64,000 bases of DNA from Phycisphaeraceae bacterium (GTDB lineage: Bacteria; Planctomycetota; Phycisphaerae; Phycisphaerales; UBA1924), in NCBI GenBank assembly GCA_019636615.1, contig JAHBXF010000001.1:1426001-1490000 (forward strand), read 5' to 3'. The translations under genes were made by a program, and so were the position numbers. This document shows, piece by piece, positions 53,498 through 62,422 of the stretch; the stretch's first letter is position 1; each line of letters starts with the position of its first letter. The notes under the pieces were generated by a model. That model did not search any database and had not been told where the DNA came from. It worked only from the letters and a program-made list of their open reading frames with translations.

Positions 53498-53872
53498 ATG
53501 GCAACCCATGATGCGTCGGTGGATCGTGTGGTGGAGAAGACCTCGGGCGTGTGGTATGCGGGCGCCGCGCTGCTGGCCGTCGGCGCCGCGGGTGTGGGCT
53601 GGTCGCTGGCGCAGGTCGCGGGGGCCGCCTGCGGCTTTGTCGCGGTGGCCGCGACCGCCGTGGTGATGCGCCAGCGCACGCTGCGCAGGGCGGCCGCGGC
53701 ACACCACACGGGCACTCACGCGGGCAACCACGCTGATGTCACGCCGAAAGTGGCGACCAACTACTCAAGCCAGACGCACACCGCGCTGCTCGACAGCGGC
53801 ACGCGCAGCGGGGTTCATCCGATCGGCAGCAGGTCCACGCGGGGCCTGCGCACCGGGCCCAACGACCTCTGA
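53498..53872 (+). CDS. Small membrane protein, two helices
   Basis: 124 residues from the ATG at 53498, chosen because GGGAGG precedes it by eight bases. Two hydrophobic segments (about 22-40 and 42-62) are followed by a His-rich polar tail (HHTGTHAGNHADVTP). No family is recognised. Converges with the next small gene. Confidence 0.55.
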   Translation: MATHDASVDRVVEKTSGVWYAGAALLAVGAAGVGWSLAQVAGAACGFVAVAATAVVMRQRTLRRAAAAHHTGTHAGNHADVTPKVATNYSSQTHTALLDSGTRSGVHPIGSRSTRGLRTGPNDL

Positions 53873-53882
53873 TCGGCGCTGC

Positions 53883-54122
53883 TCACGCCGCGCGCGGGCG
53901 GTCGCCCGGGCCCGTGTCGTCTACCAGTTTCAACAGCCGCGACATGCGCTCTTCGACCTGGGCCAGGGCGCGCTCGGCGTGCACGATGCTGTCGGTTGGC
54001 GTGTCGGCCTCGCCGCCGACAAGGTGGGGCCGCCAGGGACGCACCTGGCCAGCGATGAGGTGCCGCGGGAAGGGGATCGAGTCGTAAGGTTCGCGTGGGA
54101 TGTCGTGGTGCAGTCGAAGCAT
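53883..54122 (-). CDS. Small hypothetical protein
   Basis: 79 residues. AAGGGTG lies just upstream of the ATG at 54122. The N-terminal part is rich in His/Pro/Arg and the C-terminal half (DSIVHAERALAQVEERMSRL) is an amphipathic helix or coiled coil. No homology recognised; reality as a gene rests on start context and composition only. Confidence 0.4.
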   Translation of the reverse strand: MLRLHHDIPREPYDSIPFPRHLIAGQVRPWRPHLVGGEADTPTDSIVHAERALAQVEERMSRLLKLVDDTGPGDRPRAA

Positions 54123-54406
54123 GGGTCACCCTTCCATTTCCGCGGCCGGCCATGGCCGCGTCTGTGCATCGGGCGGGCGGAGGGTGGGGGTTGGGCGGGC
54201 CACACAGATGGCCGACGTGTCTGGGGCGTTCTACGCACACCTGCCCGATACAAACGGCACAATCGCGCAGGTTTGTCGTCCGCGAAATGGCGGCACAATG
54301 GCGCGAAGTGGGACAGGCTGGGGCGGGCCGGTAATACCTCACGGCGAACGCCGCGCGCCGGGTGCTGGGCCGGCGGCCCTTGCCTCACGCGGTATGCTTT
54401 CAGCCC

Positions 54407-55474
54407 ATGACACCCCCGCCGATGTACGTCTTCTTGCCCGCGCTGGCGGCGGTGATCGCGCTGTTGTGGGTGTCCGCGCGGGCTTTGAGGGCGCGGGCCC
54501 GGCGTGCCGCGTGCGCACGCTGCGGTTATGACATGAGCGCGTCCGCGGGGCTGCGGTGCCCCGAGTGCGGCACGCTGCACGCGCACGCCTCGCACCTGTT
54601 CGCCCCGGCGCGTCGGGTGCGGCTTGGTGCGGGCGCGATCATCGGCGCGCTCATCATCGCGGTGTGCGCCGGCTTCTGGCACGCGCGATGGGACGCGCTG
54701 TACGCCCTGCTGCCGACGTGGCAACGGGTCGATACATCGGTGGCCCCGGGGGTGCGCATCGTGCGCGAACGCATGCGCGACCATCGCGAGCGGGGCGAAC
54801 GGGTGCGCATCATCGGCCCGCGCGGGGAGGTTGTGCTCGCTGATTCCGCCGCGGATGTGTTTCGACAAGAGACGGGGGTGAGGCCGCGCGCGCTGGTCGA
54901 AGACTTCACGGGCGACGGCGTGCCGGACGTTCTCGTGTGGACGTTTTCGGGCGGGGCGCACTGCTGCACCACGATCTCTCTGGTGTCGCTGGGCGGCAGC
55001 CCGGCCGTTATGGATTCCTTCGATGCGCAGTCGGCGGGGGCCGTGCTGGGCACAGGCCGGGGGGCGGTGCGCTCGCTCATCACGCGGGACGGTGTGTGGG
55101 ACTACTGGAATGCGCCGTACGTGGCCTCGGCGCGCGTCGCGGTCACGCTCTCGCTGCGGGGCGGTCGCCTGGTGATGGATGCCGACGCGATGCGCCGTCC
55201 GCCGCCGAGCGAGGAGGATGTGCGGGCCCAGGCCGCGCGGCTGCGCGCAGGGCTGGGCGAGGGCGGGCCGCCCGACGCGCGGGTGTGGGAGGGGGCTCTC
55301 GAACACGTGTACAGCGGCAACTGGCGCTCGGGAAGGGCGTTGTTCGATCTGTGCTGGAAGGAAGAATGGGGCGACGGGGCTGCGTTCTGGCGCACCCTTG
55401 TGGAGAACCTGTCGCTGAGCCGGCACTGGGAGCAGATCCGCGGCATGAACCCGGGCCTGGTGCGCGAGGAATGA
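54407..55474 (+). CDS. Zinc-ribbon membrane protein with FG-GAP-like region
   Basis: 355 residues. A first hydrophobic helix (about 6-24) is followed by a zinc ribbon (C36-x2-C39 in CARCGYDM and C51-x2-C54 in CPECG), a second helix (about 74-91) and a long extracytoplasmic domain that contains [22 protein letters not shown], a calcium-binding FG-GAP/VCBS-like loop. The ribbon resembles those of the tandem paralogues near 14-20 kb, but the rest is different. ATG at 54407 chosen; two more ATGs follow closely. Function unknown. A single gene upstream of icd. Confidence 0.65.
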   Translation: MTPPPMYVFLPALAAVIALLWVSARALRARARRAACARCGYDMSASAGLRCPECGTLHAHASHLFAPARRVRLGAGAIIGALIIAVCAGFWHARWDALYALLPTWQRVDTSVAPGVRIVRERMRDHRERGERVRIIGPRGEVVLADSAADVFRQETGVRPRALVEDFTGDGVPDVLVWTFSGGAHCCTTISLVSLGGSPAVMDSFDAQSAGAVLGTGRGAVRSLITRDGVWDYWNAPYVASARVAVTLSLRGGRLVMDADAMRRPPPSEEDVRAQAARLRAGLGEGGPPDARVWEGALEHVYSGNWRSGRALFDLCWKEEWGDGAAFWRTLVENLSLSRHWEQIRGMNPGLVREE

Positions 55475-55578
55475 CGCACGCCGGCGGCGTGGGCACCTAC
55501 CCTGCCGGTTCACGGCGGCGGAACGGGTTTCTGCCCGACGCGCGCCGGGATGCACAACCGAAATTTGGAGCCAGACGC

Positions 55579-57021
55579 ATGCCTACGCCCATCACGATGT
55601 CCGCCGGGAAACTCAATGTTCCAGCCGATCCCATCATCCCGTTCATCGAGGGCGACGGCACCGGCCCGGATATCTGGCGTTCTTCGGTGCGGGTCTTTGA
55701 TGCCGCGGTGAGCAAGGCCTACAAGGGCGAGCGGATGATCCACTGGCAGGAAGTGCTGGCCGGTGAGAAGGCCTTCAACAAGACGGGCAACTGGCTGCCC
55801 GACGCCACGCTCGACGCGTTCCGCAACTACCTCGTGGGCATCAAGGGCCCGCTGACAACGCCGGTGGGCGGGGGCATCCGCTCGCTCAACGTCGCGCTTC
55901 GGCAGATCCTCGATCTCTACGTCTGTCTGCGCCCGGTGCGCTGGTACAAGGGTGTGCCCAGCCCGGTGAAGCGCCCGGAAGACTGCGACATGGTGATCTT
56001 CCGTGAGAACACCGAAGACATCTACGCGGGCATCGAATACGCCGCGGGCTCGCCCGAGGCGCAGAAAGTTCTCGACTTCTGGCAGGCCACCTTCCCCAAG
56101 GAGTTCGCCAAGATCCGCTTCGGCACGCAGAAGGCCTCGGACGACTGGCAGAAGTCCCTCGAGGGCATCGGCATGCCGGCGCGCCAGGTCGCTGTGCAGG
56201 TGGGCATCGGCATCAAGCCCGTGAGTTACCTGGGCACCGAGCGCCTGGTGCACTCGGCCATCGGGTATGCGCTGACGAATAAGCGGCGCAGCGTGACCCT
56301 TGTTCACAAGGGCAACATCATGAAGTTCACCGAGGGCGCGTTCAAAGACTGGGGCTACGCCGTGGCCACCCGGTTCTTCCGCGGCCAGGTGGTGACCGAG
56401 CGCGAGAGTTGGATTCTGGGCAACAAGGAATCGAACCCCGGCCTCACCTCCGAGGCCAACGCCCGCATGATCGACCCGGGCTTCGACATGATGACGCCCG
56501 AGCAGCAGAAGAAGATCGTGGCAGAGGTTGACGCCGCGCTCACCCTCTCGCCCACCCACGGCGACGGCAAGTGGAAGAAGATGCTGCTGATCAAAGACTC
56601 GATCGCGGACATCACCCTGCAGCAGGTGCTCACCCGCCCCAAGGATTTCGACGTCATCGCCTGCATGAACCTCAACGGCGACTACCTCTCCGACGCGCTC
56701 GCGGCCCAGATCGGCGGCATCGGCATCGCGCCCGGCGCCAACATCAACTACGTCACCGGGCACGCCATCTTCGAGGCCACGCACGGCACCGCCCCCAAGT
56801 ACGCCAACCTCGACCAGGTCAACCCCGGCTCGGTCATCCTCAGCGGCGAGATGATGCTGCGCTACATGGGCTGGACCGAAGCCGCCGACCTCATCATCAA
56901 GGGCATGGACGGCGCGATCTCGGCCAAGACCGTGACGTACGACTTCCACCGGATGATGGAAGGAGCGACGAAACTCAAGTGCAGCGAGTTCGGGGATGCG
57001 ATCATCAAGAACATGGGGTGA
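55579..57021 (+). CDS. icd: NADP-dependent isocitrate dehydrogenase
   Basis: 480 residues. Oxidatively decarboxylates isocitrate to 2-oxoglutarate in the TCA cycle. E. coli-type features: substrate Ser in [74 protein letters not shown], and the NADP-specifying [17 protein letters not shown] with Lys-Tyr. The protein is about 60 residues longer than E. coli Icd because of an extra segment ([17 protein letters not shown]..., about 275-325) before IKDSIAD; cyanobacterial-type enzymes carry an insertion at a similar place. Start ATG follows TTGGAG; the frame is open upstream over another gene. Confidence 0.95.
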   Translation: MPTPITMSAGKLNVPADPIIPFIEGDGTGPDIWRSSVRVFDAAVSKAYKGERMIHWQEVLAGEKAFNKTGNWLPDATLDAFRNYLVGIKGPLTTPVGGGIRSLNVALRQILDLYVCLRPVRWYKGVPSPVKRPEDCDMVIFRENTEDIYAGIEYAAGSPEAQKVLDFWQATFPKEFAKIRFGTQKASDDWQKSLEGIGMPARQVAVQVGIGIKPVSYLGTERLVHSAIGYALTNKRRSVTLVHKGNIMKFTEGAFKDWGYAVATRFFRGQVVTERESWILGNKESNPGLTSEANARMIDPGFDMMTPEQQKKIVAEVDAALTLSPTHGDGKWKKMLLIKDSIADITLQQVLTRPKDFDVIACMNLNGDYLSDALAAQIGGIGIAPGANINYVTGHAIFEATHGTAPKYANLDQVNPGSVILSGEMMLRYMGWTEAADLIIKGMDGAISAKTVTYDFHRMMEGATKLKCSEFGDAIIKNMG

Positions 57022-57030
57022 GCAAGAGCC

Positions 57031-57378
57031 GTGGCCGTAACCGACGCAATCGAAGGCACCATCGGCTCAGGGCCCCGCGCCCTGTGGTTCCACTACGACA
57101 TCACTTCCGATGTCCTCTACCTGCGTCTGGCTGCCGACCGTACTGGTGACACACTCGCCGAGGAGACCGACCAGGGATTCCTGCTTCTCCGCCGCGCTAC
57201 AGACTACATGCCTGTGGGCCTCACCGTCACCAACTGGTGGAAGCGCTTCGCCTCGGGCACGGTGCCCGACTTGCTGAGTGAAATCGGTCGCTTAATCGAA
57301 CGATGGGCGGCGCGTGTCTTGGCTTTTACCCACCCCGTTACCTTCTCTTGCCAGCCTCTTCTGTCCGTTAATGTGTAG
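57031..57378 (+). CDS. DUF2283 family protein, 3' end possibly altered by island junction
   Basis: 115 residues from GTG at 57031, 9 bp after icd. FHYDITSDVLYLRLAADRTG with DQGFLLLRRATDYMPVGLTVTNW matches the DUF2283 pattern (YD..aD.lYi.l ... G.ii..d..g..vGi.i), a small beta protein of unknown role often near toxin-antitoxin genes. The last 20 residues (LAFTHPVTFSCQPLLSVNV) look unrelated and lie where base composition drops, so the original C-terminus may have been replaced when the adjacent low-GC cassette arrived. Confidence 0.65.
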   Translation: MAVTDAIEGTIGSGPRALWFHYDITSDVLYLRLAADRTGDTLAEETDQGFLLLRRATDYMPVGLTVTNWWKRFASGTVPDLLSEIGRLIERWAARVLAFTHPVTFSCQPLLSVNV

Positions 57379-57446
57379 TATGACTCGATTGCCATCGCTA
57401 TAATACTAAAAGCAAACACTCTAGCCGATCTGGCAGAAACAACAAC

Positions 57447-58904
57447 ATGAAATTCTCATTTGAAAATTTTGGCCCTATCGCTAGCGGACACTTGGAGCTA
57501 AGGCCGCTCACAATTATCGTAGGACCAAATCAGTCTGGCAAATCTTTCGCTGCAATGGCAATTCACTCGTTTCTTAAAGGGATCTCTTCACTGTCGCGAC
57601 GTCAGTTCTTCCCGCTTTACGGTAGTTACGGATTCTATTTCGACGAGATAAAAGAGCCAAGATACCCCGAGCAGTTAAATAAGCTACATGCACGAGCACA
57701 GAAGTTGCAATTAAATCAGCAACTTAGACTGTCTGACAACGAGTTGGCCGCACTCGAATCACTCACACAAATTGCAAGAATTAAAAATGCATTAAAAACC
57801 AGTCTAGAGGAAGTATTCTCTGTTTCATCACACGAATTGCTTAGGCATAAATCAAAATCAGGATACGTCAAGGTCGAATCTGCAGACTGGTCAATGCAGG
57901 TGTCGCTTCCGGAAGGCAAGGCATCTGCTTCGTTTGAATTAAAACATGCCAAAGACTACAGCATAGCATACATTGATCGTCGCAGAAAAGACACCCCGGC
58001 AGTTGAAAATAAAAACATGATTATTTTCAAGCCGTCGGATATACATAAGCACGCCAGTATACGCGCATTTATCGAAGATATAGGCTATGCTGCAAGAAAA
58101 ATGCACAAGATGATTAGGCTACCTCATGGCATCTACCCATTCTACCTGCCCGCAATTAGATCAGGACTACTACTAAGTCATCGCCTCTTTCTCTCTTTGT
58201 TGCTGCGAAATGTTCAGCGGGCTGGTTTAGAACCGCTCAGCATTCCGCAGATGACAGGCGTCACCGCAGATTTTTTGCAGTCGCTGCTTCAAATACAAGA
58301 TTCGAGAGAGGCAGCCCCAGGGATGGTCGCAGACATAATCAACCATTATGAATCGTTAATGACAAGCGGGGAGGTGTACGCAAACTCAGTTGCAAGCGAG
58401 ACTATCCGATCTTACCGGTTTAAAACTTCCGGCGGCTTAGATATTCCACTGAATTTGGCTTCTTCAACGGTAACCGAGTTGGCACCGATATTCTTGCTGC
58501 TTCGCAAATTTGTTAAAGCGGACGAATGGGTAATAATTGAGGAGCCGGAGTCGCACTTGAGTCCCAAGAATCAGGCGATTATGGCAAGATTTTTGGCTGC
58601 ACTTGTGAATAAAGGTGTGCGGGTATTCATCACAACCCACAGCACTTTCCTGCTTGAGCAACTCAATAATCTGATTGCTGCACACCGATTGCGAGAGAAG
58701 CCTGTTGATGCTATTGATCCTAGTGTGGTATCTGCGCATCATGCGGTTGTAACAGATAAAAACGGATCAGTTCTTTCGAGTTTAAATATTGACCCTGATG
58801 ATGGGATTGACCTATCGGATTTCGTGTCAGCATACGAAACAATCTACGAAGAGGGGTACAGAAACCGTCGTCGGGCTGATGTCGAGAAATCAAATGGGTC
58901 GTAA
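57447..58904 (+). CDS. OLD/RecF-like ABC ATPase of a putative defence cassette
   Basis: 485 residues in AT-rich DNA with codon use unlike the surroundings (many AAA, ATT, AAT codons), a sign of horizontal transfer. ATPase motifs: Walker A GPNQSGKS (26-33), an ABC-signature-like LASSTVTELAPI (about 340-351), Walker B VIIEEPESH (362-370) and the H-loop FITTHSTFLLEQL. There is no TOPRIM domain at the C-terminus, unlike GajA or OLD proteins. A long helical insertion lies between Walker A and signature, as in SMC/RecF-type ATPases. The downstream small Cys-rich gene overlaps its 3' end by 11 bp, which suggests a sensor-effector pair similar in layout to PtuAB (Septu) or AriAB (PARIS). Function in phage defence is inference. 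Confidence 0.82.
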   Translation: MKFSFENFGPIASGHLELRPLTIIVGPNQSGKSFAAMAIHSFLKGISSLSRRQFFPLYGSYGFYFDEIKEPRYPEQLNKLHARAQKLQLNQQLRLSDNELAALESLTQIARIKNALKTSLEEVFSVSSHELLRHKSKSGYVKVESADWSMQVSLPEGKASASFELKHAKDYSIAYIDRRRKDTPAVENKNMIIFKPSDIHKHASIRAFIEDIGYAARKMHKMIRLPHGIYPFYLPAIRSGLLLSHRLFLSLLLRNVQRAGLEPLSIPQMTGVTADFLQSLLQIQDSREAAPGMVADIINHYESLMTSGEVYANSVASETIRSYRFKTSGGLDIPLNLASSTVTELAPIFLLLRKFVKADEWVIIEEPESHLSPKNQAIMARFLAALVNKGVRVFITTHSTFLLEQLNNLIAAHRLREKPVDAIDPSVVSAHHAVVTDKNGSVLSSLNIDPDDGIDLSDFVSAYETIYEEGYRNRRRADVEKSNGS

Positions 58905-59328
58905 ACTACAAAAAAAAATACAAGACAACTGTTCACACAAAGCCAAATTTATCAAACAATGCGCCGAAAGCGGTTGTAGTGCTCATTCATGCAAGTCGGC
59001 GCTAATTATAAAAGGGGAATCAATTTCTTCTTGCAATGAAAAAGCTGTAGATTGCATTTTTATTGTCCCGGCCGGTAATGCCATTGGATTGTCGCTAGTT
59101 GAACTAAAAAATAATAGTTATAAAGTGAGTGAAGTAGTTGAAAAAATGGAATGTTCGGAGAAAAAAATTGTGCAAATTCTAAAAGACGCTGACGTGGACG
59201 TAGTGTGGCGGGATAGGGTGTTGGTAGCAAGGGGCGGGCATCCGCGTGTGCAAACTTCTGAGTATGTGCTCCTGAACAAGAGTCACATACGTGTTAAGCG
59301 ATGCGGCGATTGTATTGACTTGGAGTAA
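58894..59328 (+). CDS. Small Cys-rich protein with possible PD-(D/E)XK nuclease core, partner of the ATPase
   Basis: 144 residues from the ATG at 58894 (an ATG at 58879 also possible), overlapping the ATPase gene. Nine Cys include a CAESGCSAHSC cluster near residue 23 and CGDC near the C-terminus, potential metal ligands. The segment AVDCIFIVPAGNAIGLSLVELK has D53 and, 16 residues later, E70-L-K72 at strand ends: the arrangement D...ExK of PD-(D/E)XK nucleases. Helices follow (SEVVEKMECSEKKIVQIL). The match is by eye and short, so the nuclease call is a hypothesis. AT-rich like its partner; no family recognised. If correct it would be the effector of a two-gene defence system. Confidence 0.6.
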   Translation: MGRKLQKKIQDNCSHKAKFIKQCAESGCSAHSCKSALIIKGESISSCNEKAVDCIFIVPAGNAIGLSLVELKNNSYKVSEVVEKMECSEKKIVQILKDADVDVVWRDRVLVARGGHPRVQTSEYVLLNKSHIRVKRCGDCIDLE

Positions 59329-59423
59329 GCGTGCACTGTTTCTGTCGGTTTGGCTTGACCTCTGTTCTGTCGCCCCGCCAGCACTCCTCGCCTCTGCTTG
59401 TCCCCCGCGTACCATCCGCGCGA

Positions 59424-60428
59424 ATGCCCCGCACCCTCCTCATCGCGGCTCTTCTTGCGGCCCTCTTTCAGGCGTGCCTCGCCGGCTGCGCTTCATCGCG
59501 CCGCGGCGATGCCACCCCCAACCCCGCGCCAGAATCGATCAGCGCGGCCCTCGCCGCGCGGGCAAGAACGGTGAGCATCTTCCGCGGCACAGATGGCGCA
59601 CCCGTCTCGTGGGAGGCGCTGGTGGCCTCGGCCGCGGGGGCCGACGCCGTGATGATCGGCGAGAACCACGGCCACCCCCTGGGCCTGGCCTTCGCCGCGG
59701 AGGTGTGGGCAGACATTCTGGAAAGCCGGCCCGGCACGAATGTCGAGCGCGGCCCCGTCCTCAGCATGGAGTTCTTCAACCGCGACGAGCAGTCACGGCT
59801 GGATGATTACCTCACCGGGCTCTGGGACGAAGCCGCGCTGCTCAAAGCCACCGGCCGCACCAACCCCAGCGCATACCCCGCGGGGCATCGCGCGATGATC
59901 GAGTCGGCCAAGGCCGCGGGCCGCCCGGTGATCGCGGCCAACGCGCCGCGCACGTATGTCCGTGCCGCGAGCCGCGAGTCGTATGAGCGGTTGGCCGGCC
60001 TCACCGAAGATCAACGGCGCATGTTCCGCATTCCCGACGAGTTGCCCACGGGCAAGTACCGCGACGACTTCGACGCGATCATGTGGGAGATGTCCCGGTC
60101 TTCGCGGGGCGGCGCCCCCGAGCAGCCAATCCCCGACGACTTTCGCCGCCGCCTCGACTCTTCGTTCAGGGCCCAGTCACTGTGGGACTGGACCATGGCC
60201 GAGTCGGTCGCGAGGGCGATCGATCAGCGCGGCGTGCCCGTCGTCCACGTGGTTGGCCGCTTTCACAGCGACTTCGCGGGCGGGCTCATTCAGGCCCTGC
60301 ACCGGCTGAGGCCGCACACCGCCGTGCTGAACATCAGCGTGGTGAATGCCAGGTCCGACACGCTGCGCCCTGAAGACGCGGGGCGCGGCGATTTCGTGGT
60401 GTATGTGGGCAAGTCCGGGGAGGAGTGA
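59424..60428 (+). CDS. ChaN/Tiki-like lipoprotein
   Basis: 334 residues. Lipoprotein signal MPRTLLIAALLAALFQACLAGC with lipobox LAGC (acylated C22). The mature part matches the ChaN-type haem-binding/EreA-Tiki superfamily: DAVMIGENHGHPLGLAFAAEV, VLSMEFFNRDEQSRLDDYL, and later VARAIDQRGVPVVHVVGRFHSDFAGGL. In that superfamily conserved Glu/His residues bind metal or haem; GENHGH and GRFHSDF carry likely ligands. Located in the cell envelope. ATG at 59424 is chosen because it starts the signal; the frame is open from 59331. Its 3' region is duplicated at 62423-62611. Confidence 0.85.
   Translation: MPRTLLIAALLAALFQACLAGCASSRRGDATPNPAPESISAALAARARTVSIFRGTDGAPVSWEALVASAAGADAVMIGENHGHPLGLAFAAEVWADILESRPGTNVERGPVLSMEFFNRDEQSRLDDYLTGLWDEAALLKATGRTNPSAYPAGHRAMIESAKAAGRPVIAANAPRTYVRAASRESYERLAGLTEDQRRMFRIPDELPTGKYRDDFDAIMWEMSRSSRGGAPEQPIPDDFRRRLDSSFRAQSLWDWTMAESVARAIDQRGVPVVHVVGRFHSDFAGGLIQALHRLRPHTAVLNISVVNARSDTLRPEDAGRGDFVVYVGKSGEE
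60221..60409 (+). repeat. 189-bp direct repeat, left copy (inside the ChaN-like gene)
   Basis: Matches 62423-62611 with 10 mismatches by my count and no gaps. It encodes the C-terminal DQRGVPVVHVVGRFHSDF... part of the ChaN-like lipoprotein. The two copies are in the same orientation, 2.2 kb apart, and enclose two minus-strand genes. Confidence 0.95.
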
Positions 60429-60538
60429 TCGGCGTGCGACCGAATGCCACCAACCCTCCGCTTCGGAGAAAGAGGGATGCGTCTGTTCGCCGCGCGATCG
60501 AGAACCTCACCGCAGTGTTAGTTCGTCAGCCAAGGCGA

Positions 60539-60781
60539 TCACCATAGCAGTGGATCCCAGAAAAAGCCGCACGCTGATGTCGAATCAGCCCCAACCTTGA
60601 TGACCGAAGCCAACTGAAATCGAGAATCATGCACCCAGCCGGAAGGCTCGGTTCCGCAGTAGCCACTGGTGTTGGCATCCCACACGTAATACTGCGGCTG
60701 GGCTGTTTGTGCTGAGCACGGGGTTGATAGAACGCCGCCAGCGATGGCGACAACGGCGGGAATCCATACTTTTACCACCAC
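60539..60781 (-). CDS. Short secreted protein
   Basis: 80 residues from GTG at 60781, preceded by GGGAGA at good spacing. VKVWIPAVVAIAGGVLSTPCSAQ is a clear signal peptide; the mature part of about 55 residues has paired Cys (YCGTEPSGW, ACGFFW) and many aromatics. It may be a fragment of a larger secreted protein or a small extracellular factor. No family recognised. Confidence 0.5.
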   Translation of the reverse strand: MVVKVWIPAVVAIAGGVLSTPCSAQTAQPQYYVWDANTSGYCGTEPSGWVHDSRFQLASVIKVGADSTSACGFFWDPLLW

Positions 60782-60821
60782 GAGTCTCCCTGGATATTAT
60801 GAGAATAAAACCTAACGGAAT

Positions 60822-62026
60822 CTACCTCCACCGCCTCCTCGCGACCGCGAACAACAAGCCTGTGCCAAGAGATATCGCCCCAGCAGGTGAAGGCACGTGA
60901 ACCATAAAGGCACGTTCAAGGCCATTGACGCGAGCCTCTCCAGTGATGGTTCGCCCATCGGCGGATATTGACAGTACGTTGCGGAGCCGAACACCCAAAG
61001 GAACATCAATGCCGAAGAGGCCTAGGTACTCACTGAGTAGCATGCCCTGCGTATGCTCCGTCCAAATCATCGCATCGAAAGTATTTCTATGTAAGGAAAC
61101 CACTCCCCCGATCATGGTGCCGTCCGCGTTGGCCGCCAACGCCCGCGATCCAAGGGCGGTATCAAGTATGCCGCCGCCCAAGCGGTGGATCTGGTTGTCC
61201 TCGTCCCACGCTACCGCTACAGAGTTGCCGAACCACGATGTGCCCGAAGAACCAACAACGGTTCGGCCATCGGTCGAGATGCCCATCGCCAATGTGTCTG
61301 TGAAATAGTCGCCGTCGAGAGATGGCAGGCGCACGCCCGCCCCGGCAGCATCCCATCGCATCGCGTTGCTCACCCCACGTCCTTCATCCTGAGAGACGCC
61401 GACGACGGTGTTGCCATCGCCGCTCACGCCATACGCAAAGACCTCCCTGTCGCCCGTGTACGCGGGCTGGAGGAGTTGCACCCCACCCTGGGCCGTCCAG
61501 CGGAAGCCGCTTTTACGCGGGATTGCCCATTCCTCGAACCACCCGACGATAACATCGCCCGAGTGGCTAATGCCGGTGGAGTAGCCGGAACGAAAATCAT
61601 CTGAAGGAAGTCCGATGGGTGTGATGCGCTGGTTCTCGAAGTCAAAGTGCGCAGGCTGGGATGTACTCGCCCCTGAAGGCACCCTCCCCCCCCGAAAAGT
61701 CCAGAGCCGGAGACGGTCCGCAGTGACGTCCAAGTCGCAATAGGTGTGAATGTGGAAAGAGATGTACGTACACCCGCACGCTCGATGATGCCCTCGCTGA
61801 GCAGGCCACCATCGGCCCTGCCGCTCGAATACCCCAAGACCGATCCATCCGCCGAGACCGTTGCGGACGTCGTTCGTTCATGCCCCGGAATCGGCTCGAT
61901 GATCCGCAGGCCGAAGGTCTGCCCGTGGGCGTGCATACCCAGCCCCCCCAGCCCCCCCAGCCCCCCCACCAGTGTGACCAGACCAAGCGAAGCCAACGGC
62001 AGACGGCGATTGCGTGTACGTGGCAT
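60822..62026 (-). pseudogene. HAF-repeat PEP-CTERM-like secreted protein, frameshifted at a G8 tract
   Basis: The 5' part starts at the ATG at 62026 with a signal peptide (RLPLASLGLVTLVGG, then a GGLGGLGGLG run) and continues with HAF-type repeats (SATVSADGSVLGYSSG). At 61686-61693 the minus strand reads eight Gs and the frame is lost; the reading continues in another frame (RVPSGASTSQPAHFDF... to the stop at 60822). Nine Gs would join both parts into one protein of about 400 residues. HAF repeats such as ISTDGRTVVGSSG and ANADGTMIGGVVS recur, and the C-terminus PSPAGAISLGTGLLFAVARRRWR is split as PAGAISLGTGLLFAV plus a basic RRRWR tail, a PEP-CTERM-like sorting signal. Sequencing error, true decay or phase variation cannot be told apart. 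Confidence 0.75.
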
Positions 62027-62422
62027 GTGGGAACTCAGGAGGGATAGGAGAAAATCGACCGGCAGAGGAAGCGAATCAGACAAGGACCAAAGCCAGTCTA
62101 TCTGATGTACCAACCCGCCGCAAGACAGTTGCGTGAATTTCACATCTTCTTCATGAGAAGGCTGGCAGCCTGCGGAACGCCAAGGGCGACTGACTGGAGC
62201 CCCCACGCGACTCGGCACGGTTATGGGGCCATCGGCGCGGCGGTTGAGTAGCGGCTGAGCAGATATGTCCGCAAGGCCTTTGCCCGAGGTGTCGTGGCGG
62301 CGGGTGGTACCGAACGTGACAAAAGAGATTGCTCGCAACCGCGTCGCCGCTCCTTCCGGCGATCGATGCGTTGGCCCCTCACCCCGCGCGGCGGCCTGCC
62401 CTTCGTCTTCCGCTCGCGCGAC
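62027..62422. other. Region between frameshifted HAF gene and ChaN fragment
   Basis: About 400 bp with no gene I can support. It has a mixed composition, and no match to the 5' part of the ChaN-like gene is seen, so the downstream fragment is not preceded by the rest of a second gene copy. Confidence 0.5.

Noticed and set aside
61930..61975. CRISPR-like repeat cluster in the C-rich run
   Set aside because: Only three 9-bp units inside a coding signal-peptide region; no spacers of constant length.
61424..62338. Independent minus-strand gene of 304 codons
   Set aside because: Its upstream part has no start context or signal, its middle is the 5' part of the HAF gene, and its end is out-of-frame sequence after the G8 tract.
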